Of a stretch of 11,886 nucleotides of DNA, positions 7,321 to 11,886 are shown piece by piece (within the stretch, counting starts at the first letter, position 1; each line of letters starts with the position of its first letter). The stretch comes from an uncultured Alistipes sp. (lineage in GTDB: Bacteria; Bacteroidota; Bacteroidia; Bacteroidales; Rikenellaceae). The position numbers and the translations under genes were made by a program. The stretch is taken from NCBI GenBank assembly GCA_937880705.1, contig CALGRZ010000003.1, forward strand, positions 1 to 11,886. The letters run 5' to 3'. The notes under the pieces are model-generated. The model was not told the origin of the DNA and ran no database searches. It saw only the letters and a list, made by a program, of their open reading frames with translations.

Positions 7321-7351
7321 CGGACCCGCTCACTATATGTGCTCGGGCCCG
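7321..7351 (-). terminator. Possible weak terminator after the tip-adhesin-like gene
   Basis: In the minus-strand RNA, bases 7351-7344 and 7328-7321 pair over 8 positions (one G-U). Two mismatches follow, then three more pairs closing a 5-nt loop. Downstream on the minus strand comes ACAAACCG and then T6. The U-run is displaced by 8 nt and the hairpin lies about 70 nt after the stop codon, so this is a tentative call. It is the best terminator candidate between this gene and the next. Confidence 0.3.
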
Positions 7352-7418
7352 AAATCTCCGCTATTGTAAGTTGTTATGTACTAATCTGTTCTTCGTACTT
7401 CAACTCTTTTAGTTATCA

Positions 7419-10400
7419 CTATCCGATGGGCAAATCACCACCAGTATCACCATAGTCGCTTGATGAGCTATGCTTTGCATCCTTGTTATCCTGTACACAA
7501 CGCACGGCACATGTTGTATTACTCCAACTTCCCCATTGTGTGGGACCTCCAGTTTCGGTCATGCCGTATGATACTCGACGCTGAATAAGACCCTCATCAG
7601 GGAAATAATAGAATCTGCCGAAGTAATCACGACTATTATAGTTTCCTATATTTTGACCGTTATAGATTGCGTAGCCACCTCTAGTAAGATTATTGGTACT
7701 TACGTTGTATGTCCATGAGCCCTCGTCCAGTGCACGAAGCATAATCAACATCTCGCGCTGTGTGGGCATGCGATATCCATCCGGACAGATGCTACTAACG
7801 TCTGCATTAGGCTGCTCGCCCCGGTATGCTCGATACCATGTTGTTGTCGATGATACTCCATTATTACCATAGTAGCCGGGTAGCACGTTGAATCCGAAAT
7901 ATGGCGAGTTGTTATAACCAACATCTCCAAGGTGCGAATAGGGAAGGCCATTACCCTCATCGAATGTCTCTCGTAAGGCCACGATATTCATATAGTCGAG
8001 GCTGATTGAGTTCGAACCATCGCTATTGTCAGTACGCTTATAGTACGACATAGGAGCATCAGTGCTGGTGTAGGGCATACCAAGGTGACGGATACAACGT
8101 ACTGCAGCTGCCTGAAGCCCAACCCATGAACTAGACTGAGAGTAAGTTGATGTTGCACCATACTGCTCTGCCCAGAATGTCTTGAGAGAGGTTGCACTTG
8201 AGCCACTATCCCAGGTGGATGTTATATAGTGCCTTCCGTGTACTCTAATACCATTTGATCCACCACTCTCCCAGTGTGTGTAGGTCCAGTCGTAGCTGTT
8301 TGTCGCATCGTACAACTTTGCATGAGCTGGCATGGCAGGATCACCTACCCAAAGGTCACTAATCTGATTCAATGATGTAAGATACCACTGCATCTCGTTC
8401 TGATCAATCGTACCATCACCATCAAGGTCGCGGTTACGCATTGCACATGCATAGGTAGCATCATTATAACTACCTAATAGGCCATACTGATTGCTTGCGC
8501 TGATAACCGATGCCCATTTAGGTGAGCCCTCTGATACAAGTCGCTGTGCTCTGGGGTAGTCTGCAAGAGTTTGGAGATTGCTGGGCAGTGATCTGCTACC
8601 GCTTGTCGACATGGTTCCTGTCTCATTGATAGTCTCCGTACCCCATGCCGATGTCAATGACTCTGCATTTACGTTGTAGAACGACATTATAGCACGCTGC
8701 TTGATGGTTACCACCGACTTCGAAAGCGAGGTCTCGCCATCGGCACTATACTCCATCTCACCGGCCTTAACGATATGCAACATACGGTCCTGCTGGTTAA
8801 CACTCTTCTTCCAGAGGATAAGCGACGATGCATCCGTAGCGTTCACGATGCTCTTATACTTCGTTGTGTAGCCGCTCTCGCCGATGCCCACCATAGGATC
8901 TACCGTAGGATCGTAGTAGTAGAGGTACTCGTCAACGAATACGGTGATATAGATCTTGCCGTCGCTGCTCTTGGCATTGTTACGGTTGGTGGCATCCTTC
9001 AGGTAGTTAGACAGCTGACGGATATCGCGCAGGGTAACGGTAGTACCGTAGGCACCACTCTGTGCTGCTGTACCCGTGAGCGACACACCACCGTCGTAGC
9101 ACTGCTCGCCGGGGAAGGGGGCGAAGTTATTGTTGGCCTGGTTAACCTCCTTGTTGATAAGGAACTTAACCCACTTGTAGTCGCGTACCGTAGTGTTGAT
9201 GTCGGCGAAGCCGTTGGTGTCAAGACCACGCTCCCAAGGGGTGCTGACAGCAAAGTAGAGCTTCTCGGCCTCGCTATCGGTCAGGACGATATTTGCACGG
9301 TCGTAGTGGCCGTCGACGTTGATAACGCGCTGTGCCGACATAACCACATCACCCTCGGCACCGGGACGGTTCTCAACCTCGGGCTGGTTGCCATTGTCAA
9401 CCTCGACGATAAGGTCGTTAACGCCCTGCACGGTGACATTATAGGTGTAGTGGTGGTTACGCAGTGTCGAGTAGTCGTTGACATTGGCTACGCCGCTGTG
9501 ACCAAGGTGTATGCAGTACTCAACATCGGCCATAACCCACTTCTGGAGGTCCTGGGTGATGCCTGTCTCGGGGTCGGTGTAGGGCTCAACGTAGTTGTAG
9601 CTCAACTCACCTGTGATGATGACATAGGTGGCATCCTTCGGCGCATTTACATAGTCACCATTGATATACTGCTGACCGCTCACCACAACATCGGTTTCGG
9701 TGGGGGTGTTCTTCTGCTGCAACTCGCGCAGAGCATAGCCCACATTGCCGGTCGCGCTGATAAGGGCCTCGGGGGCCTTCAGATTCTCGTACATGTAGAA
9801 GGTGAACGAGCCCTGGTTGTTGCCCACAACCTCAAACTGGGGCGCGTTGGCCTCGGCTACGGTGTAGAAGTCCTCCTTTGCGCTTGTAGCATCGAGATCC
9901 TCGGTGAGGGTATCACCGGCGTTGAACGTGCGGGGCAGGATGTAGCTCTTAAGAGGGGCATTTACCACGCGCCACTTACCCGGCAGGAAGATAAAGTCCG
10001 AGTACTTCGAGGGGTCGGGGTTCTGGGCCTTCACGTTGAAGGTGATCTTCGAGTCGGCACGCTTCAAGGGGATGGTCACGGTAGTGGTCTCGTTGGCTGC
10101 CAGGTTGGCGATAACCTCACCGGTCATCATAAACGATGCACCACGGTTGATGTTGGCACCCGAGAGCCTAATCGAGAGCTCCTGCAACTCCTTGTATGTC
10201 TTTACTGCGTCGAGCGTTGTCACGTCGATGGGCACCTCGTCGCCGATCTCGGCACGGGTGATCGAGGTGTTCGAGATACCTACGTTGGCAATAGCGCAGA
10301 TGGTCAGGTTCGAGCCCGAGATTGCACCGAAGCTCACCGTACCACTCGACTGTGTGTTACCCGCCTGATCCGCCTTGTTGCGATAGTTGGTGATGGGTGC

Positions 10401-10682
10401 CGAAGTGTCATTGGGCGAGAAGAAGCTCAAGTCGGTCTGCACACGCGCACCGTTGCTGAATACCATAACATAGATATTCTGCACCAGGTACTCGTAGTAC
10501 TCGCTCTGTGCAGCGCGGGTGATCTCCTTGTCCTCGTTCACCTCGAACTCCAGGCTCACCTCTGCGGGTAGGCCATCGATCATCGGGCGGTTGTCAATAA
10601 GGTTGTCGTCACTGATACACGATGTGAAGCCCACGGCGAGCATCGTGACGAACATCAACGCATATTTATATATCTTTCTCAT
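7419..10682 (-). CDS. Large fimbrial tip-adhesin-like lipoprotein (FimA-type N-terminus, EF-hand, lectin-like C-terminus)
   Basis: The predicted 1087-residue surface lipoprotein resembles the large DUF4906-type proteins of Bacteroidales Mfa/Fim loci that sit at or near the fimbrial tip. The signal peptide ends at Cys22 (VGFTSC). ITRA at 54-57 is a possible Arg-specific processing site. The segment SFMMTGEVIANL followed by TIPLKRADSKITFNV (183-217) is typical of FimA/Mfa-like subunits. Residues 752-763 form a canonical EF-hand loop (D-L-D-G-D-G-T-I-D-Q-N-E) just after Cys746. The C-terminal part has VRCIRH (861-866), CPDGYRMPTQREM (966-978) and VRCVQD (1060-1065), as in FGE- or lectin-fold domains, and ends with a Ser/Asp/Gly-rich tail. 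The start is 18 bp after the preceding subunit gene, indicating one operon. The last third is clearly poorer in GC than the first two thirds. Confidence 0.8.
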   Translation of the reverse strand: MRKIYKYALMFVTMLAVGFTSCISDDNLIDNRPMIDGLPAEVSLEFEVNEDKEITRAAQSEYYEYLVQNIYVMVFSNGARVQTDLSFFSPNDTSAPITNYRNKADQAGNTQSSGTVSFGAISGSNLTICAIANVGISNTSITRAEIGDEVPIDVTTLDAVKTYKELQELSIRLSGANINRGASFMMTGEVIANLAANETTTVTIPLKRADSKITFNVKAQNPDPSKYSDFIFLPGKWRVVNAPLKSYILPRTFNAGDTLTEDLDATSAKEDFYTVAEANAPQFEVVGNNQGSFTFYMYENLKAPEALISATGNVGYALRELQQKNTPTETDVVVSGQQYINGDYVNAPKDATYVIITGELSYNYVEPYTDPETGITQDLQKWVMADVEYCIHLGHSGVANVNDYSTLRNHHYTYNVTVQGVNDLIVEVDNGNQPEVENRPGAEGDVVMSAQRVINVDGHYDRANIVLTDSEAEKLYFAVSTPWERGLDTNGFADINTTVRDYKWVKFLINKEVNQANNNFAPFPGEQCYDGGVSLTGTAAQSGAYGTTVTLRDIRQLSNYLKDATNRNNAKSSDGKIYITVFVDEYLYYYDPTVDPMVGIGESGYTTKYKSIVNATDASSLILWKKSVNQQDRMLHIVKAGEMEYSADGETSLSKSVVTIKQRAIMSFYNVNAESLTSAWGTETINETGTMSTSGSRSLPSNLQTLADYPRAQRLVSEGSPKWASVISASNQYGLLGSYNDATYACAMRNRDLDGDGTIDQNEMQWYLTSLNQISDLWVGDPAMPAHAKLYDATNSYDWTYTHWESGGSNGIRVHGRHYITSTWDSGSSATSLKTFWAEQYGATSTYSQSSSWVGLQAAAVRCIRHLGMPYTSTDAPMSYYKRTDNSDGSNSISLDYMNIVALRETFDEGNGLPYSHLGDVGYNNSPYFGFNVLPGYYGNNGVSSTTTWYRAYRGEQPNADVSSICPDGYRMPTQREMLIMLRALDEGSWTYNVSTNNLTRGGYAIYNGQNIGNYNSRDYFGRFYYFPDEGLIQRRVSYGMTETGGPTQWGSWSNTTCAVRCVQDNKDAKHSSSSDYGDTGGDLPIG
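8394..8429 (-). other. EF-hand-type calcium-binding loop within the tip-adhesin-like protein
   Basis: Codons 752-763 encode D-x-D-x-D-G-x-I-D-x-x-E, with acidic residues at loop positions 1, 3, 5, 9 and 12, Gly at 6 and Ile at 8. This fits the EF-hand or dockerin-type calcium loop at every ligand position. It precedes an aromatic-rich segment (MQWYL) and probably stabilises the C-terminal adhesive module. Calcium binding is inferred from the motif. Confidence 0.75.
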
Positions 10683-10700
10683 AGTCGTGTAGTTATCTCG

Positions 10701-11886
10701 TTAGTTGAACGGAGGAACGTCAATACTCTTTGTCTCCCACTCGGTGACAATGTAGTTAACCACCAGCTCGCCATTCACGGCCTGATCTACCGTGGCCTTG
10801 ATCTGGTAGTCGTGGTTGCGCACTACCTGGGGCAGGGGAACGTAGCGGGTGTGAGTCTCTGCGGCGTTGCTGCCTGCCTGTGTGCGGTAGGTAATCTCCA
10901 TGTAGTAGCCACCATTGCCGGTGTCGGCGGGCTCGCCCCAGTTCTCGTCGGCAGTGACCACATCGTTGCCATTCTCGTAGAGGAATGTCGAGGCTACGAA
11001 GTCGAAGTCGTTGTCAGCCATAAGAGCAGTGATGCTCTTCGCGGTGAAGCTCTTATTCGCTCCGTTGCCCATGGCTATCTCACCCGCCATAAAGTCGTAG
11101 GGGATATCAAGTCCTGCAAGGCCATCCACCTGGTTGGGGTAGCCCTTGGTGGTGCCTACGGGCAGCTGCTCGGGCTTGCCGGCATGTGCCGAGGCATAGA
11201 GGCTCTGCTTGGTCATCACAAAGCCTGCGGTGGGAGGTACGTCCGAGAGGACACGCGCTCCGACAACCTCCAACGTGTAGTCGTTGCTGCTCTTCGCCAT
11301 GTAGAGCTGTGTCTTGGCCACAGCGCGGTACACGGGCAAGTCGAGCTGATAGCACTTTGCCTGGTCGGGGTTATCCGAGTGTGTGTTCTCGTTGGTTACA
11401 TTTATCGTTGCCCAGTTCGACACGGGAAGGTGCGAGGGGTCAAGTTTAACGTCGTCGGGGAATGTGCCCCAGAAGTCTGCCGATGTGGCGTTGAACGTGG
11501 CACTCATCAGGTCGCTGTATGACGTGTTGGCACCAAACGACTTCGATACGTTGCCCCACTTATCGGTGTTCATAACTACCGCAATGAGGTACGCCTGTGC
11601 CTCGCCATCGCAGAGCGGCAACTCCACATGCACGCTCATCGACTCGTAGGTGTTGATATTTGACTGGTGACGCCAGCCTGTGGCCGTATTCTCCACATTG
11701 CTGGGTACGCCATTGCTGTCAAGGTTGCACTTGAAGGCCCACACCATCGCATCGCCGATACCGTCACCCTGTGTCTGTGACTCGCTGGCACCTGCACGCG
11801 AGATGTTCACCATAAGTTGCGCGGTCTCGAGCTTGTAGGCCTGCTCCTTGATGCAAGAGCCAAGGATCACGGCGCAGAGAGCGGCA
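10701..11886 (-). CDS. FimA/Mfa-like fimbrial subunit lipoprotein (5' end outside window)
   Basis: The frame stays open to the window edge. The codons before GTG 11870 read AALCA and run into VILGSC, which is the end of a lipoprotein signal (LGSC lipobox), so the true ATG lies beyond 11886 and GTG is internal. About 390 residues after the lipid Cys are present, the size of a FimA/Mfa1-type fimbrillin. Nineteen residues after that Cys comes NISRAGASE, an Arg-Ala site of the kind cleaved by Arg-specific protease during fimbrillin maturation in Porphyromonas. AQAYLIAVVMNTD fits the FimA-like N-terminal domain. The C-terminal HDYQIKATVD and NYIVTEWETKSIDV match the closing strands of fimbrillin C-terminal domains. 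It is probably the shaft or an adaptor subunit, polymerised outside the outer membrane by strand exchange. The tip-adhesin-like gene starts 18 bp after its stop. Confidence 0.78.
   Translation of the reverse strand, partial: AALCAVILGSCIKEQAYKLETAQLMVNISRAGASESQTQGDGIGDAMVWAFKCNLDSNGVPSNVENTATGWRHQSNINTYESMSVHVELPLCDGEAQAYLIAVVMNTDKWGNVSKSFGANTSYSDLMSATFNATSADFWGTFPDDVKLDPSHLPVSNWATINVTNENTHSDNPDQAKCYQLDLPVYRAVAKTQLYMAKSSNDYTLEVVGARVLSDVPPTAGFVMTKQSLYASAHAGKPEQLPVGTTKGYPNQVDGLAGLDIPYDFMAGEIAMGNGANKSFTAKSITALMADNDFDFVASTFLYENGNDVVTADENWGEPADTGNGGYYMEITYRTQAGSNAAETHTRYVPLPQVVRNHDYQIKATVDQAVNGELVVNYIVTEWETKSIDVPPFN

Larger units (their letters stand above)
6920..7418 (-). other. 499-bp intergenic region before the two-domain fimbrillin-like gene
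   Basis: No convincing gene is present. What can be seen: an imperfect hairpin at 7321-7351 including the 10-nt palindrome TCGGGCCCGA (7343-7352), with a T6 run on the minus strand 8 nt beyond it; a tight 7-bp hairpin, GGCTGTG/CACAGCC, at 7182-7197; and a strongly purine-rich minus-strand stretch at about 7115-7180 with two GAGGAG motifs. Degenerate TTTGG/GTGG-rich runs lie at 6998-7015 and 7085-7100. The sequence GGACCCG occurs twice (7212 and 7322). It probably holds the 3' end of the tip-protein transcript and the promoter and leader of the downstream gene. No exact TTTG...TAnnTTTG promoter was found on the minus strand. A dispersed intergenic repeat is also possible. Confidence 0.5.

Noticed and set aside
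8775..10571. 598-codon open frame on the + strand
   Set aside because: It lies wholly inside and antisense to the tip-adhesin-like gene. Its product is a low-complexity Val/Leu/His/Arg-rich string with no recognisable domain, while the minus frame has a signal peptide and family motifs. It is a codon-bias shadow.
10812..11522. 236-codon open frame on the + strand
   Set aside because: It is antisense to the fimbrial subunit gene, whose minus-strand reading has the lipobox and fimbrillin C-terminal motifs.

Overview
The window looks like chromosomal DNA of a gut-type Bacteroidales bacterium. The protein families, the A-rich rather than Shine-Dalgarno-rich start regions and the GC-leaning codons (hand-counted samples mostly 50-60% GC) suggest an Alistipes- or Rikenellaceae-like genome; the genus is only a guess. 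It has two parts that converge near 2.5 kb.

The left part (1-2447, + strand) is the conserved protein quality-control cluster. It holds the C-terminal end of trigger factor (tig, cut by the window edge), then clpP and clpX. A 120-bp structured intergenic region lies before clpP, and clpP and clpX are 11 bp apart. All ClpP catalytic residues and all ClpX AAA+ motifs are present. A long hairpin ends clpX, and a second hairpin facing the other way ends the minus-strand genes.

The right part (2527-11886, - strand, read from high to low coordinates) is a surface fimbria-type locus. In order of transcription it contains: (1) a FimA/Mfa-like fimbrial subunit lipoprotein whose start lies beyond the window; (2) 18 bp later, a 1087-residue tip-adhesin-like lipoprotein with a FimA-type N-terminal half, a canonical EF-hand loop and lectin-fold-like Cys/Arg motifs at the C-terminus; (3) after a 499-bp gap, a lipoprotein made of two tandem fimbrillin-like (Mfa-like) domains; (4) a short 39-codon ORF, easily missed; and (5) 13 bp later, a lipoprotein joining a fimbrillin-like domain to a CotH-type kinase domain.

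The lipoproteins in (3) and (5) share a closely related N-terminal domain with different C-terminal halves, so they look like a duplicated gene with one exchanged module. The most interesting possibility is that this locus builds a surface fimbria together with an outer-surface CotH-like kinase tethered through a fimbrillin fold, which might phosphorylate fimbrial or other surface proteins. The small ORF sits directly upstream of the kinase gene. The functional link is inference from gene order and domain content; the domains and motifs are read from the sequence.
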